A program made the position numbers and the translations under genes. Below, piece after piece: positions 1 to 10,165 of a DNA stretch of 64,000 nucleotides. How positions within the stretch are numbered: the first letter of the stretch is position 1; each line of letters starts with the position of its first letter. Where the stretch lies: NCBI GenBank assembly GCA_903823115.1, contig CAIJRN010000034.1, forward strand, positions 1 to 64,000, in the 5' to 3' direction. The notes beneath the pieces were generated by a model that saw only the letters and a program-made list of their open reading frames with translations, was not told the DNA's origin and ran no database searches. The stretch comes from an uncultured cyanobacterium (GTDB lineage: Bacteria > Cyanobacteriota > Cyanobacteriia > PCC-6307 > Cyanobiaceae).

Positions 1-803
1 ACGCCGGCGGTGTTGGCCTTGTTGGGGGAGCCGTAGCCGATCGTGGTGGTGACCTTGATCAGGCTGGGCCTGTCGGTGACGGCCTTGGCCGCTTCGATCG
101 CCTCGGTGATCGCGGCCACATCGGTGTTGCCATCGGCCACATGCTGCACATGCCAGCCGTAGGCCTCATAGCGCTTCAGCACGTCCTCGGTGAAGGACAC
201 GGCCGTGTTGCCGTCGATGGTGATGTGGTTGTCGTCGTACAGGGCGATCAGCTTGCCCAGACCCAGGTGGCCGGCCAGGGAGGCCGCCTCGGAGGAGACG
301 CCTTCCTGATTGCAGCCATCACCCATCAGCACATAGGTGTAGTGATCCACCAGGGTGGCGCCGGGCCGGTTGAACTTGGCGGCCAGGTGGGCTTCGGCGA
401 TCGCCAGACCGACGGCATTGGAGATGCCCTGGCCGAGCGGGCCGGTGGTGACCTCAACGCCTGGGGTTTCGAAGGTTTCGGGGTGACCCGGCGTGCGCGA
501 TTCCCACTGGCGGAACTGCTTGATGTCCTCGATCGTCACCGAGTCGTAGCCGCTCAGGTGCAGCAGGGCGTAGAGCAGCATGCAGCCGTGGCCGGCCGAG
601 AGCACGAAGCGGTCACGGTTGAACCATTTCGGGTTCTTGGGGTTGTGACGCAGCACCTTGTCCCACAGGGAGTAGGCCATGGGTGCGCAGCCCATCGGCA
701 GCCCCGGGTGACCGGAGTTCGACTTGTTGATCGCGTCGACCGCCAGGAAGCGGATGCTGTTGATGCACAGGCTTTCGACGGACGTGGAAGTGGCGACGAC
801 CAT
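1..803 (-). CDS. tkt: Transketolase, N-terminal part (cut by window edge)
   Basis: Thiamine-diphosphate enzyme of the Calvin cycle and pentose phosphate pathway, moving two-carbon ketol units between sugar phosphates in the cytosol. About 267 N-terminal residues are present; the rest lies beyond position 1. Seen in the translation: GHPGLPMG at residues 31-38, SAGHG at 69-73, GPLGQG at 121-126, and the cofactor motif GDGCNQEG from residue 161 closing with YDDN at 189-192. This spacing is diagnostic for transketolase. The start is the ATG at 803 ([12 protein letters not shown]). It lies 74 bp downstream of fabF on the same strand, so it may belong to an acpP-fabF-tkt transcription unit, an arrangement I recall from other picocyanobacteria. 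Confidence 0.95.
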   Translation of the reverse strand, partial: MVVATSTSVESLCINSIRFLAVDAINKSNSGHPGLPMGCAPMAYSLWDKVLRHNPKNPKWFNRDRFVLSAGHGCMLLYALLHLSGYDSVTIEDIKQFRQWESRTPGHPETFETPGVEVTTGPLGQGISNAVGLAIAEAHLAAKFNRPGATLVDHYTYVLMGDGCNQEGVSSEAASLAGHLGLGKLIALYDDNHITIDGNTAVSFTEDVLKRYEAYGWHVQHVADGNTDVAAITEAIEAAKAVTDRPSLIKVTTTIGYGSPNKANTAG

Positions 804-877
804 GGCTGGCTTGGCTAAGGGGTAAGGGTGCTGGGATTCCAGGGGATGGAGTGGATCTACGCGTGGGGCGCGGCGAT

Positions 878-2125
878 TCAGGTCATCCGACGGAAGGCGA
901 GGCAGACGTTGTGGCCGCCGAACCCGAAGGAGTTGGAGAGCACCACGTTCACGCGGTGTTCCCGGGCCTCGTTGGGCACGACATCCAGATCACAGGCGGG
1001 ATCGGGATTGCTGTAGTTGATCGTAGGTGGCACGAGGTTGTGGCCAATGGCCAGCACCGCTGCCACGGCTTCGATGCCGCCGCTGCCGCCGAGCAGGTGA
1101 CCGGTCATCGACTTGGTGGAGCTGACCGGGATCCGGTAGGCGTGCTCGCCCAGGGCGGATTTGATCGCGGAGGTCTCGTTGCTGTCGTTGGCCTGGGTGC
1201 TGGTGCCATGGGCGTTGACATAGTCCACGGCCTCCGGCTCCAGGCGGGCGTCGACCAGGGCCAGGCGCATCGCTTCGGCACCACCGACCCCGCCGGGGGA
1301 TGGGGAGGTGATGTGGTGGGCATCGCAGGTGGTGCCATAGCCGACGATCTCGGCGAGGATCGTGGCGCCCCGGGCCTGGGCGTGTTCGAGGCTCTCGATC
1401 ACGATCACGCCGGCGCCCTCGCCGATCACGAAGCCATTGCGCTCGGCATCAAAGGGGCGACTGGCGGTGGCCGGGTCGTCGTTGCGGAAGGAGAGGGCCT
1501 TGGCGCTGGCGAAGCCGGCCACGCCCAGCGGCGTGATCGCCGATTCGGCCCCACCGCAGACCATCACATCGGCCAGGCCGAGCTGGATCTGGCGATAGGC
1601 ATCGCCGATGGCATTGGAGCCGGCGGCGCAGGCGGTGGCGACGGCACTGCTCGGTCCCTTGGCCCGAAGGGCGATCGCCGCCAGGCCCGTGGCCATGTTG
1701 GGGATCATCATCGGCACGCAGAACGGACTGACCCGGTCGGGACCGCGGTCGGCCAGCACATGGGCCTGGGTTTCCATCATCAGCAAGCCGCCCACACCCG
1801 AGCCGATGGCCACGCCCACCCGCTGCTGGTTGCCGGCGTCAATGGTGAGGCCGGCAGCGGCCACGGCCTGCTTGGCCGCAACGACGCCGAATTGGCAGAA
1901 GCGGTCCCAGCGCTTGGCCTCCTTCGGTTCCAGCCAGCCGGCCGGATCGAAGCCCTTCACTTCCGCAGCAAAGCGGCAGGCATGGCGAGAAGCATCGAAC
2001 AGGGTGATCGGAGCCACGCCATTGCGCCCTCCGCTCAGCCCTTCCCAATAGGTCTCGACATCGTTGCCGATCGGTGTGACCGCGCCCAGGCCAGTGACGA
2101 CGACGCGGCGGAGTCCCTCCACCAT
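878..2125 (-). CDS. fabF: 3-oxoacyl-[ACP] synthase II (KASII)
   Basis: Condensing enzyme of type II fatty-acid synthesis: elongates acyl-ACP with malonyl-ACP in the cytosol. 415 residues, the usual family length. The catalytic triad is visible: Cys166 in [10 protein letters not shown], His306 in [11 protein letters not shown] and His343 in [12 protein letters not shown], with the usual Lys338 just before it. The C-terminal NSFGFGGHN glycine-rich loop is also intact. The gene follows acpP by 7 bp on the same strand, the classical acpP-fabF pair, so carrier and condensing enzyme are probably co-transcribed. No anomaly seen. Confidence 0.97.
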   Translation of the reverse strand: MVEGLRRVVVTGLGAVTPIGNDVETYWEGLSGGRNGVAPITLFDASRHACRFAAEVKGFDPAGWLEPKEAKRWDRFCQFGVVAAKQAVAAAGLTIDAGNQQRVGVAIGSGVGGLLMMETQAHVLADRGPDRVSPFCVPMMIPNMATGLAAIALRAKGPSSAVATACAAGSNAIGDAYRQIQLGLADVMVCGGAESAITPLGVAGFASAKALSFRNDDPATASRPFDAERNGFVIGEGAGVIVIESLEHAQARGATILAEIVGYGTTCDAHHITSPSPGGVGGAEAMRLALVDARLEPEAVDYVNAHGTSTQANDSNETSAIKSALGEHAYRIPVSSTKSMTGHLLGGSGGIEAVAAVLAIGHNLVPPTINYSNPDPACDLDVVPNEAREHRVNVVLSNSFGFGGHNVCLAFRRMT

Positions 2126-2132
2126 GGGCGCC

Positions 2133-2375
2133 TCAGGCCTGCTTTTCTAGGATGTACTTGACGGCATCTCCGACGGTGGTGATGCCTTCTGCGGCCTCGT
2201 CGGGAATCTCGATGTCGAAGGCCTCTTCCAAGGCCATCACCAGCTCGACGGTGTCGAGGGAGTCAGCGCCGAGATCGTTCTGGAAGTTGGATTCCGGCTT
2301 GACTTCGCCCGCATCGACGCTGAGCTGCTCGGCAACGATCGAGCGCACTTTCTCGAAGATCGCTTCCTGTGACAT
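2133..2375 (-). CDS. acpP: Acyl carrier protein
   Basis: 80-residue acidic carrier that holds growing acyl chains on a 4'-phosphopantetheine arm. The attachment serine is Ser39 in the GADSLDTVE motif, followed by the acidic recognition helix ([17 protein letters not shown]). Length and sequence are typical. It is the first gene of the minus-strand acpP-fabF(-tkt) unit and is divergent from psaC with 198 bp between the start codons, so the promoters of both genes must lie in that interval; I could not assign either one with confidence. Confidence 0.97.
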   Translation of the reverse strand: MSQEAIFEKVRSIVAEQLSVDAGEVKPESNFQNDLGADSLDTVELVMALEEAFDIEIPDEAAEGITTVGDAVKYILEKQA

Positions 2376-2477
2376 GGCCGCTTGGAGAGAGGCCGCATCC
2401 TACGGGTCCGCCTTGCGCCGGACTTGTTCTCGATCGGGTTCGGGCCTTTCCGGTGCCAGGCGTATGAACAAGGGTGA

Positions 2478-2819
<342 letters not shown>

Positions 2820-2878
2820 GCGTTCCGCTCTGCCTGGACTGCGGACGCCCTGCTGGTCTGTGGTTCCCATAAGCTCAT

Positions 2879-2905
2879 GCCCGGCGCTCCGCCGGGCTTT
2901 TTTTT
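2879..2905 (+). terminator. Rho-independent terminator of psaC
   Basis: Perfect 8-bp GC stem: GCCCGGCG at 2879-2886 and CGCCGGGC at 2890-2897, with a CTC loop. It is followed at once by eight T residues (2898-2905). It lies 60 bp past the psaC stop and 26 bp before the glmS start, so it should separate the abundant psaC transcript from glmS. This is the clearest intrinsic terminator I found in the window. Confidence 0.93.
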
Positions 2906-2930
2906 GGCCTCCCACCGCTGACCCGTCCCT

Positions 2931-4859
2931 ATGTGCGGCATCGTTGCCCTGATCGGTTCGCGTGAGGCGGCGCCCCAGCTGCTTGAGGGCTTGCGGCAGC
3001 TCGAATATCGGGGCTACGACTCGGCCGGCATCGCCACGGTCGATGCCGACGGGCTCCACTGCCTCAAGGCGGAAGGCAAGCTCATCAACCTCACGGGCCG
3101 CTATGAGCAGCAGGGGGCGCCGGGCCACTGCGGCATCGGTCATACCCGCTGGGCCACCCATGGCAAGCCGGAGGAGCGCAACGCCCACCCCCACCTCGAT
3201 GGCAGTGGCCGGCTGGCGGTGGTTCAGAACGGCATCATCGAGAACCATCGCAGCCTGCGCGAGGAACTCCAGGCGGGGGGGGTGACGTTTCTGAGCGACA
3301 CCGACACCGAGGTGATCCCCCATCTGCTGGCCCGGCGCCTGGAGCAGTTGCGCTGCGAGGGGCTCCAAGCGGATGGGGCTCTGTTGTTGCGGGCTGTGCA
3401 GGAGGTGCTGCCCCTGCTGCACGGGGCCTATGCCCTGGCGGTGCTCTGGGCGGAGGTTCCCGGGGCCCTGGTGGTGGCCCGGCGCCAGGCACCGCTGCTG
3501 ATCGGCCTGGGGGAAGGGGAGTTCCTCTGCGCCAGTGACACGCCGGCCCTGGCCGGTTTCACCCGCACGATCCTGCCGCTGGAGGACGGCGAGGTGGCCT
3601 TGCTGACGCCGCTCGGCATTGAGCTCTATGGCGGCGACGGCCAGCGGGTGCAGCGCACCCCGAGCCTGCTGAGCGGCACTGAGCACGTGGCCGACAAGCG
3701 CAGCTTCCGTCACTTCATGCTCAAGGAGATCCATGAGCAGCCGGAAACGGCCGCTCTCTGGGTGGCCCGCCATCTGCCTGAGCTGCGCCCGCCGGATTCC
3801 CCTGATCTGCCCTCTTCCGAGGGGCTGGCGCTGGTGGCGCTGCCCCTGGACGAAGCGGTCTATGAGGGGGTGGAGCGGATCCAGATCCTGGCCTGCGGCA
3901 CCAGCCGCCATGCGGCCCAGGTGGGTGCCCACCTGCTGGAGCAGCTGGCCGGCATCCCCACCAACGTCTTCTACGCCAGTGAGTTCCGCTACGCGCCGCC
4001 GCCGCTGGTGCCCCACATGCTCACGATCGGCGTCACCCAGTCCGGCGAAACCGCTGACACCCTGGCGGCCCTGGCGATGGAACAGGAGCGGCGCCAGCTG
4101 ATCGCCGACCCGGCCTTCGCCCCCCGCTCCCTCGGCATCACCAATCGCCCGGAGAGCTCCCTGGGCCGGCTCGTGCCCCACATCCTTGACATCGGCGCCG
4201 GCATTGAGGTGGGGGTGGCAGCCACCAAGACCTTCCTCGGCCAATTGCTGGCTTTCTACGGACTGGCGCTGGCCTTCGCCGAGCGCCGCGGCCATCGTCC
4301 CGGTGGGCCGGATCCGCAGCGGCTGCGGGCCCTGGTGGAGCAGTTGCGGCTGGTGCCGGCCCTGCTTCAGACCCTGGTGGAGGACCATGATCGCCGCTGC
4401 GCTGAGCTGGCTCACCTGTTTGCCGACACCCAGGATGTGATCTTTCTGGGGCGTGGCATCAACTATCCGATCGCCATGGAAGGAGCCCTCAAGCTCAAGG
4501 AGATCAGCTACATCCATGCCGAGGGTTATCCCGCCGGTGAGATGAAGCACGGCCCGATCGCCCTGCTGGATGCCCGGGTGCCGGTGGTGTCGATCGCCGT
4601 GCCCGGCACGGTGTTTGACAAAGTGCTCTCCAATGCCCAGGAGGCCAAGGCCCGCGATGCCCAGCTGATCGGCGTGGCCCCGGAAGGTCCGGATACGGAA
4701 TTGTTTGACGTGCTGCTGCCCGTGCCGGCGGTGGATGAGCTGCTCAGCCCGCTGCTGACCGTGATTCCGATGCAGCTGCTCAGTTATCACATCGCCGCCC
4801 ATCGGGGCCTGGATGTGGACCAGCCCCGCAACCTGGCCAAGAGCGTCACGGTGGAGTGA
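2931..4859 (+). CDS. glmS: Glutamine-fructose-6-phosphate aminotransferase (isomerizing)
   Basis: Makes glucosamine-6-phosphate from fructose-6-phosphate and glutamine, the entry step to UDP-GlcNAc for peptidoglycan and LPS. 642 residues, somewhat longer than the roughly 610 of enterobacterial GlmS. The N-terminal nucleophile Cys follows the initiator Met (MCGIVALIGS), with GYDSAG and HTRWATHG glutaminase motifs. Two SIS domains follow: ACGTSRHAAQ near residue 321 with VTQSGETADT, and GRGINYPIAMEGALKLKEIS with EGYPAGEMKHGP. The C-terminus NLAKSVTVE is the canonical end. The ATG is only 26 bp after the psaC terminator, so its promoter may overlap that region. Confidence 0.97.
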   Translation: MCGIVALIGSREAAPQLLEGLRQLEYRGYDSAGIATVDADGLHCLKAEGKLINLTGRYEQQGAPGHCGIGHTRWATHGKPEERNAHPHLDGSGRLAVVQNGIIENHRSLREELQAGGVTFLSDTDTEVIPHLLARRLEQLRCEGLQADGALLLRAVQEVLPLLHGAYALAVLWAEVPGALVVARRQAPLLIGLGEGEFLCASDTPALAGFTRTILPLEDGEVALLTPLGIELYGGDGQRVQRTPSLLSGTEHVADKRSFRHFMLKEIHEQPETAALWVARHLPELRPPDSPDLPSSEGLALVALPLDEAVYEGVERIQILACGTSRHAAQVGAHLLEQLAGIPTNVFYASEFRYAPPPLVPHMLTIGVTQSGETADTLAALAMEQERRQLIADPAFAPRSLGITNRPESSLGRLVPHILDIGAGIEVGVAATKTFLGQLLAFYGLALAFAERRGHRPGGPDPQRLRALVEQLRLVPALLQTLVEDHDRRCAELAHLFADTQDVIFLGRGINYPIAMEGALKLKEISYIHAEGYPAGEMKHGPIALLDARVPVVSIAVPGTVFDKVLSNAQEAKARDAQLIGVAPEGPDTELFDVLLPVPAVDELLSPLLTVIPMQLLSYHIAAHRGLDVDQPRNLAKSVTVE

Positions 4860-4874
4860 GGGCGCCGCTGGCGC

Positions 4875-6374
4875 TCAGGCGGGCGTGCTGGCCAGGCGGT
4901 CGCTGCGGCCATAGCGGTCCTCAAAGCGGACGATGTCGTCTTCGCCGAGATAGGGGCCGCTCTGCACCTCGATCAACTCGACCGGAATCTTGCCGGGGTT
5001 GCTGAGGCGGTGCTTGGCCCCCAGGGGGATGTAGGTGCTCTGGTTTTCCCCCACCAGCTCCTCGACGCCATCCTTTTCGACCACGGCGGTGCCTTTCACC
5101 ACGATCCAGTGCTCGGCGCGGTGATGGTGCATCTGCAGCGACAGGCAGCCGCCGGGGTTGACGACGATCTTCTTCACCTGCCAGCGATCGCCCTCGGTGA
5201 TGCCGTCGTAGGAGCCCCAGGGCCGGTAGATGCGCCGGTGGGCCTTGCTTTCGGGAGCGCCGGCCCGCTCCAGCAGGTTCACGATCGTCTTGACGTCCTG
5301 GGCGCGGTCGCGCTGGGCCACCAGCACCACGTCGTCGGTTTCGACCACCACCAGATCCTCCACCCCCAGGCCCACCACCAGACGGTGCTCACTGCGCAGA
5401 TAGCAGTTGCGGCTGTCCTCGCTGATGACGCGTCCGCGCAGCACGTTGCCGTTGCTGTCCTGATCGGCGGTTTCCCACAGGGCGCTCCAGCTGCCCACAT
5501 CACTCCAGCCGGCATCGAGCGGCAGCACCGCACCGCGGTCGGTCTTCTCCATCACGGCCACGTCGATGGCGACGCTGGGGCAGTTGGCGAAGGCCTCGCG
5601 CTCCAGCCTCAGGAACTCCAGATCGGCGGAATCATGCTCCAGGGCGCTGCGGCAGGCGCTCACCACCTCCGGCGCCAGGCGCTCCAGCTCGGCCAGGATG
5701 GCGCTGCAGCGGAACAGGAACATGCCGCTGTTCCAGGTGAAGCGGCCGTTGGCCAGGAAGCGTTCGGCGGTGGCCCGATCGGGCTTTTCGACGAAGCGGG
5801 CGATCGGGATGGGGCCCTGCAGGTGGGGCTCTCCAGGCGCCAGGGCGCCGGATTCGGGCAGGTCCTGGGCGGCTTCGATGTAGCCGTAGCCGGTTTCCGG
5901 GGCCGTGGGCACGATGCCGAAGGTGACCAGCTGGCCCGCTTCGGCGGCGGCCATGCCTGCTTCCACCGTGGCCCGGAAGCGCTCGGCATCGCGGATCACA
6001 TGGTCGGCAGCCAGCACCAGCAGCAGCGGATCAGCGCCGCGGGCGCTGGCCTGCAGGGCTGCCACCGCCACCGCCGGCGCCGTGTTGCGGCCCATCGGTT
6101 CCAGCAGAATCGCCGCCGGATCGACACCGATCTGGCGCATCTGTTCGGCAACGATGAAGCGGTGATCTTCGTTGCAGATCAGCAGGGGCGGGGCCAGGCG
6201 AGCCAGGCCGGTGAGCCGCAACTGGGTCTGCTGCAACAGGGTTTCTTCGCCACCACCGGCGAGGGGCCAGTACTGCTTGGGATAGGTGGCCCGCGACAGC
6301 GGCCACAGACGGGTGCCGGTGCCGCCGCAGAGGATCACCGGTATGAGGGGAGCTTGAGTCGGGGCTTGCGTCAT
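4875..6374 (-). CDS. manC: Mannose-1-phosphate guanylyltransferase / mannose-6-phosphate isomerase
   Basis: Bifunctional type II enzyme supplying GDP-mannose for surface polysaccharides. The N-terminal nucleotidyltransferase domain shows CGGTGTRLWPLSRATYPKQ (about residues 16-34 from the chosen start), FVEKPD and NSGMFLF. The C-terminal cupin isomerase domain shows RPWGSYD, LSLQMHHHRAEHWIVVKG and NPGKIPVELIEVQSG. About 499 residues. The frame is open to an ATG at 6416, but the ATG at 6374 (MTQAPTQAPLIPVILCGG) leaves the usual short lead before the nucleotide-binding loop. It converges on glmS with 15 bp between stops and lies 71 bp downstream of rimM on the same strand. Confidence 0.93.
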   Translation of the reverse strand: MTQAPTQAPLIPVILCGGTGTRLWPLSRATYPKQYWPLAGGGEETLLQQTQLRLTGLARLAPPLLICNEDHRFIVAEQMRQIGVDPAAILLEPMGRNTAPAVAVAALQASARGADPLLLVLAADHVIRDAERFRATVEAGMAAAEAGQLVTFGIVPTAPETGYGYIEAAQDLPESGALAPGEPHLQGPIPIARFVEKPDRATAERFLANGRFTWNSGMFLFRCSAILAELERLAPEVVSACRSALEHDSADLEFLRLEREAFANCPSVAIDVAVMEKTDRGAVLPLDAGWSDVGSWSALWETADQDSNGNVLRGRVISEDSRNCYLRSEHRLVVGLGVEDLVVVETDDVVLVAQRDRAQDVKTIVNLLERAGAPESKAHRRIYRPWGSYDGITEGDRWQVKKIVVNPGGCLSLQMHHHRAEHWIVVKGTAVVEKDGVEELVGENQSTYIPLGAKHRLSNPGKIPVELIEVQSGPYLGEDDIVRFEDRYGRSDRLASTPA

Positions 6375-6445
6375 CGTCGCTGTCACCGACCCGTCGAGGC
6401 CGCTGGGTGGCCCCATTCAACCGGATGCAGCCTGTCTGCGGCGGT

Positions 6446-6988
6446 TCAGAGGTCCAGCAGGCCGGGCGGAGGGGTGAGGCCGAGCCAGCCCTCGTTGAGC
6501 TTCACCACGGGCACGATCGCCTTGACAAAGGGAATCAGCAGGCGGGTGGGGGCCGGCTCGCCCGGGCGCTCGATTTCCAGCAGGTCGTTGCCGGCATGGA
6601 GCAGGTCGCTCACCCGGCCGATCAGCTCGCCGGGACTGCCATCGGGATTGAGCAGGCGGGCCTCCAGGCCCACCAGGTCCAGCAGGTGAAATTCGCCCGG
6701 TTGCAGCGGCGGGCGGTCGTCGGCGGCCACCAGCAGCTCCTGGCCCACCAGGGCCTCCGCCGCTTCGCGGCTGTCGATGCCCGCCAGCTGCACCACGTAC
6801 AGCTCCTTGCCCGGCAGCTGGCGGCCGCGCAGCAGCTCCACCGCCTGGGGCGCCTGGGGCTGCTGGGGTGGGCGGCCCTGCAGCCAGCGGCGGCCGGGGC
6901 GGGTGAAGCGCTGGGGAAAGTCGCTCATCGGCAGCACCCGCAGCTCCCCCTGCAGTCCCTGGGCGGCCACGAGTTTGCCGACGGCCAT
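6446..6988 (-). CDS. rimM: Ribosome maturation factor RimM
   Basis: 30S assembly factor that binds ribosomal protein S19 and helps 16S rRNA 3'-domain maturation. From the ATG at 6988 the protein has 180 residues, the normal RimM size, and begins [18 protein letters not shown], the typical N-terminal beta-barrel start. The C-terminal PRC-barrel-like half contains [11 protein letters not shown] and the near-terminal [18 protein letters not shown]. The same frame runs to an ATG at 7168, but the added 60 residues are Pro/Thr/Arg-rich and look non-coding; an in-frame TTG between the two is another option. Transcribed toward manC. Confidence 0.88.
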   Translation of the reverse strand: MAVGKLVAAQGLQGELRVLPMSDFPQRFTRPGRRWLQGRPPQQPQAPQAVELLRGRQLPGKELYVVQLAGIDSREAAEALVGQELLVAADDRPPLQPGEFHLLDLVGLEARLLNPDGSPGELIGRVSDLLHAGNDLLEIERPGEPAPTRLLIPFVKAIVPVVKLNEGWLGLTPPPGLLDL

Positions 6989-7342
6989 CAGTTCGGCTGG
7001 GGTGGCGTCAGCGTCCGGTGGGGTGGGGGCTGTGTTGCCTGGCGGAGTGTTGGGCAAGGTGGTTCGGGGGACGTCCTGAGTGGGGTGGGTGCGCCGGCGG
7101 GCGGTTCGCTGTCTGAGCCCGTTGCCAGATTGCCAGTTGCCCCTCGAGGCCGTGGGCTTGGAGAGCACGGCTCCACCCCTGGCCCGACACAGGTGTGCAT
7201 CTGGCGGCCGAGAGGCTGCGCAACGGCTGTGGCCCCCCGTTGAGGGCTGTGTGTAGGGCCCGGGATGACCGTGGGTGGCCCAACAGGCCCTGCCGACTCC
7301 GATAATGGCGTCTGCCCCTAGTCCCGCCCGCGGCGGTTTGCG
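6989..7342. other. Divergent rimM/ndhS intergenic region
   Basis: 354 bp without a supported gene if rimM starts at 6988. It must hold the divergent rimM and ndhS promoters. A -10-like GATAAT lies at 7301-7306, on the ndhS side, about 37 bp before its start codon, but no good -35 box is seen 16-18 bp upstream. Nothing else was recognised. Confidence 0.4.
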
Positions 7343-7522
7343 ATGGCCAGCCTGCCGATCCTGCCCGGCTCCACCGTGGTGGTGCGTGATCAGAGCTCCA
7401 TTTACAACGGCTACAAGGGCTTCGTGCAGCGCATCAGCGGCTCGATGGCCGCCGTGCTGTTCGAAGGCGGCAACTGGGACAAGCTGGTGACCATGCCGCT
7501 CACGACCCTCGAGCAGGCCTGA
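7343..7522 (+). CDS. ndhS: NAD(P)H dehydrogenase-like subunit NdhS
   Basis: 59-residue protein matching, from memory, the SH3-like NdhS family (formerly DUF3252), the ferredoxin-docking subunit of the cyanobacterial NDH-1 complex in cyclic electron flow and respiration on the thylakoid. Seen: [10 protein letters not shown] near the N-terminus, then [11 protein letters not shown] and the very conserved block [15 protein letters not shown] at about residues 36-50. It is slightly shorter at the C-terminus than some relatives. The gene stands alone between divergent rimM and a 361-bp gene-free stretch. Identification rests on motif recall, not on a search. Confidence 0.78.
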   Translation: MASLPILPGSTVVVRDQSSIYNGYKGFVQRISGSMAAVLFEGGNWDKLVTMPLTTLEQA

Positions 7523-7883
7523 ACGAGCGGGGTGCGGCGTCCCCGGGCGGGCCCGCCGTTCTCAGGAGCCTGCGGCGCCCTGGCGAGGCCCCAGGTGTTT
7601 TCAGGGCTGGTTCTGGCCTGGGGTCGCCCCTGCTTTCAGGTGGCTGCAGGCTGGTGCTCAAGGCCCCTGGCGGCGTTCGGGGCGCTGGTTTCGTTCCAGG
7701 CTCCTGCTGCGGCCAGGAGTTCAGATCCGCCCGGTTCTCTTTCCCGTCCACTTGCTGACCCAGCAAGCTGCGTCAGCCCCGAGCCCATGGGTGACCCGCT
7801 GGGGCGTGTCGCACGCTGGCTGGATTCCCACGGCTGCCGCTGCGGCTGGATCGGGTCCTCCGGTCAGTCCTTTTGGGGTCTGT
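7523..7883. other. Gene-free stretch between ndhS and rnc
   Basis: 361 bp between the stop codons of convergent ndhS and rnc. Both strands have open frames here, but their translations are Ala/Pro/Arg-rich and resemble nothing known. No terminator with a T-run, tRNA or recognisable repeat was found. Confidence 0.5.
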
Positions 7884-8666
7884 TCATCCCTGGGTTGACG
7901 GCAGGGGCGATGCTCCTGAAGTCTCCGTCGCGGTCCGGGGCTTGAGGGCTTCCAGGGCCATCCGGGCCGCCTCCTGTTCGGCGTCCCGGCGGCAGCCGCC
8001 CCAGCCTTCGCCGAGCGCCTGTTCGCCCAGGTGCACGCGGCAGTGGAAGCGGCGGGGATCGCCGTGGCCGCGGCTGCGTTCATCGCCTTCGTAGCGGGGC
8101 AGCCCCCGGCCCTGGGCCTGGCTCCATTCCTGCAGGGCCGACTTCCAGTTGTGGCGATGGGGGTCCGCCAGCAGCTCGCGGCAGCTGTCCTGCCAGTGGG
8201 GCGTGAGCCAGCGTTCCACCGGCTCCAGGCCGCCCCGGGGGCCGCCCCAGGCCACATAGATGGCGCCGATCAGGGCCTCGCAGGTTTCGGCCAGCACCGT
8301 GGCGCGGCCGGCCCGATCGCCGGCGGCGGCGGCCCCCAGGTGCAGCATCGGTTCGAGGGCGATGCGCTCCGCCAGCTCCGAGAGCCAGCGGTCGCTCACC
8401 AGCTGGGCCCGCAGGCTGGAGCGCTGTCCCACGCCCAGGCTGCGGTGGCGGCGGGCCAGGAATTCGGAGGCGGCCAGGCGCAGCACCGCATCGCCGAGGA
8501 ATTCCAGCTGTTCGTGGTTACGGCCAAGGCCGGCGGAGCTGTGGCTGAGGGCCTCCTCGATCGGGGCCAGGGCGGTGGCGTCGTCGCCGGGGGCGCCAAC
8601 GGCGCTGGGATCCAGCCCGAGGCTGACGAGGAAGGCGATCAGGAGCTGGCGGCGCTCCGGGGTCAT
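7884..8666 (-). CDS. rnc: Ribonuclease III
   Basis: Endonuclease that cleaves double-stranded RNA (rRNA precursors, mRNA stems). The family signature HEQLEFLGDAVL is at residues 51-62 from the chosen start; acidic catalytic residues also appear in ETCEALIGAIY. A C-terminal double-stranded RNA-binding domain begins near NWKSALQEWSQAQG. 260 residues. The frame runs to an ATG at 8732, but that would overlap the conserved 3' end of rnpB; the ATG at 8666 (MTPERRQLLIAFL) gives a normal N-terminus and leaves 29 bp to the RNase P RNA. Reading the same way as rnpB, it may share its transcript. Confidence 0.9.
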   Translation of the reverse strand: MTPERRQLLIAFLVSLGLDPSAVGAPGDDATALAPIEEALSHSSAGLGRNHEQLEFLGDAVLRLAASEFLARRHRSLGVGQRSSLRAQLVSDRWLSELAERIALEPMLHLGAAAAGDRAGRATVLAETCEALIGAIYVAWGGPRGGLEPVERWLTPHWQDSCRELLADPHRHNWKSALQEWSQAQGRGLPRYEGDERSRGHGDPRRFHCRVHLGEQALGEGWGGCRRDAEQEAARMALEALKPRTATETSGASPLPSTQG

Positions 8667-8695
8667 GGGCGAGGAGGTGGAGCGGGAAAGGGGGT

Positions 8696-9109
8696 GAAAG
8701 CAGGACGTAAGCCGGGTTCTGTTCTCCGCCACTCCCGGTCCGAAGGCCAGGGCTGGCGGGGGCGATCATCTGTCTGGGACCGCCGTTACCGACGGCCTCG
8801 AGCGGCTCGCTTGAATCGGGACGGGGAAGTCGGCCAACCGTTGTCCCTGGGCCTTGCTCCCAGCCGGGGTTTACCGAGCCGGCACCTCTCGATGCCGCTG
8901 GTGCGCTCTTACCGCACCCTTGCACCCTTACCTGTGCCCCCGAGGGGGGCCATCGGCGGTGTGTTTCTGTGGCACTGTCCTCACGGTCACCCGCACCGGG
9001 CGTTACCCGGCAAGCCTGGCCGTTGGGGAGCCCGGACTTTCCTCAACCGGATCCGGACAGCGGCCCGAGGGCCGAATCCTTTCCGATCGCGATCACCTCG
9101 CCTGCTTTC
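8696..9109 (-). ncRNA. rnpB: RNase P RNA (type A)
   Basis: Catalytic RNA that removes 5' leaders from pre-tRNAs. On the minus strand the sequence contains the CR-I signature GAGGAAAGTCCGGGCTC (complement of 9028-9044), the GGTAAACCCC block, the GGGTGCAAGGGTGCGGTAAGAG element and the 3' signature ACAGAACCCGGCTTA. The ends were set by a perfect 9-bp P1 helix: GAAAGCAGG at the 5' end (complement of 9101-9109) pairs with CCTGCTTTC at the 3' end (complement of 8696-8704). This gives 414 nt, in the cyanobacterial range. Mature ends may differ by a few nucleotides. Confidence 0.95.
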
Positions 9110-9250
9110 GAGGTTCAGGCTAGAACCTGCCCCTGCCGCAGCTTCAGTGCCGCCCGTGAGCTCAGGCCTGGCCGTGGTGGCAGCTTTGCCCAGCGCTGAA
9201 CCTGCCGATCTATCGTCAGCCTGTCCCCTGGCACCCGCCTGTTGGGCTCG

Positions 9251-9324
<74 letters not shown>

Positions 9325-9496
9325 TTGCCGCAGCGCCGTTCCGGCGTCGCTCACCGTCGTCTCCGCCCCTCCGCTCGCTTGGTCTGCGGTCTGGAGCCAG
9401 AACCGCATAACGGCATGTTGGGGGTGTCACCAGAGCATGAACTGGTCCGCCATGGGAGCAGGGCTCCATCCTGGGAGCAGCTGCCTCGGCTCTGCC

Positions 9497-9903
9497 ATGA
9501 CGGCGTTTTCCTGGCTGGTGATCGTGCATGCCCTGGCCGCCACGGTGTGGACCGGAGGCTGCGCCAGGCGACCGTGATCCGCGACTTTGAGGACTTGTTC
9601 GAGCCCCTCGGGCTCAGCGCCCTGGCCGTTCAGGTGCTGAGCGGGCTGTGGCTGGGCTCGATCGCGTTGCCCGGGTTTCGGGGCCTGTTCAGCCTGCAGA
9701 GTCCGATCGCGGTGCTGCTGAGCGCCAAGCTGCTGCTGCTGGCCGCCACCGCGGCCTTGGCGCTGCACGCCCGGCCGCGGCTGATCCCCCAGCTCAGCGA
9801 CGACAACCTGCCTGGGCTCGCCTGGCACATCCGGGCGATCACCACCCTGGCCGTGGCCTTCGTGATGGTGGGTGCTGGCCTGCGTTCGAGGGGCTTCGGC
9901 TGA
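9497..9903 (+). pseudogene. Decayed CopD-family membrane protein
   Basis: The frame from the ATG at 9497 reads MTAFSWLVIVHALAATVWTGG and then stops after six more codons. The rest of a CopD-like (copper-resistance D) membrane protein continues in another frame: LRQATVIRDFEDLFEPLG, then hydrophobic helices (LAVQVLSGLWLGSIALPG; SPIAVLLSAKLLLLAATAALAL; ITTLAVAFVMVGAGL) to the stop at 9903. Cyanobacterial homologs, as I recall them, have about 12 residues (GGHLVLA...RALRQ type) between the two parts, so a short out-of-frame deletion near 9557-9562 explains the break. The lost piece includes a conserved His. A sequencing error cannot be excluded, but several missing codons argue for a true lesion. 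Confidence 0.75.
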
Positions 9904-10165
9904 GAGCTGGCTTGAGGCTTGTCGTTCGGATCCTCTGGGGACGCGGGCTTGCTGGCCAGGCCGAGCTCCCAGGCCTGCATGGGCGATCGGCCCAAGCCCT
10001 GGGGATGGTGCTCGGGCAAGCGCCGTGGCGCCGGAACGGGTGTGCCGGGTGGTGGCACTGGATCAGCACGGGAGTCAAGGGCCGGGCATCGCGGCCTGCC
10101 TGACGCTGGCGTACCGCTGCCGGCCAGGTCCGCCACTCCCGCCTCCGCTTCTGCCTCTCCTGGTC

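Noticed and set aside
851-2161. Long plus-strand frame opposite fabF/acpP
   Set aside because: Shadow frame; fabF and acpP have full catalytic motifs on the other strand.
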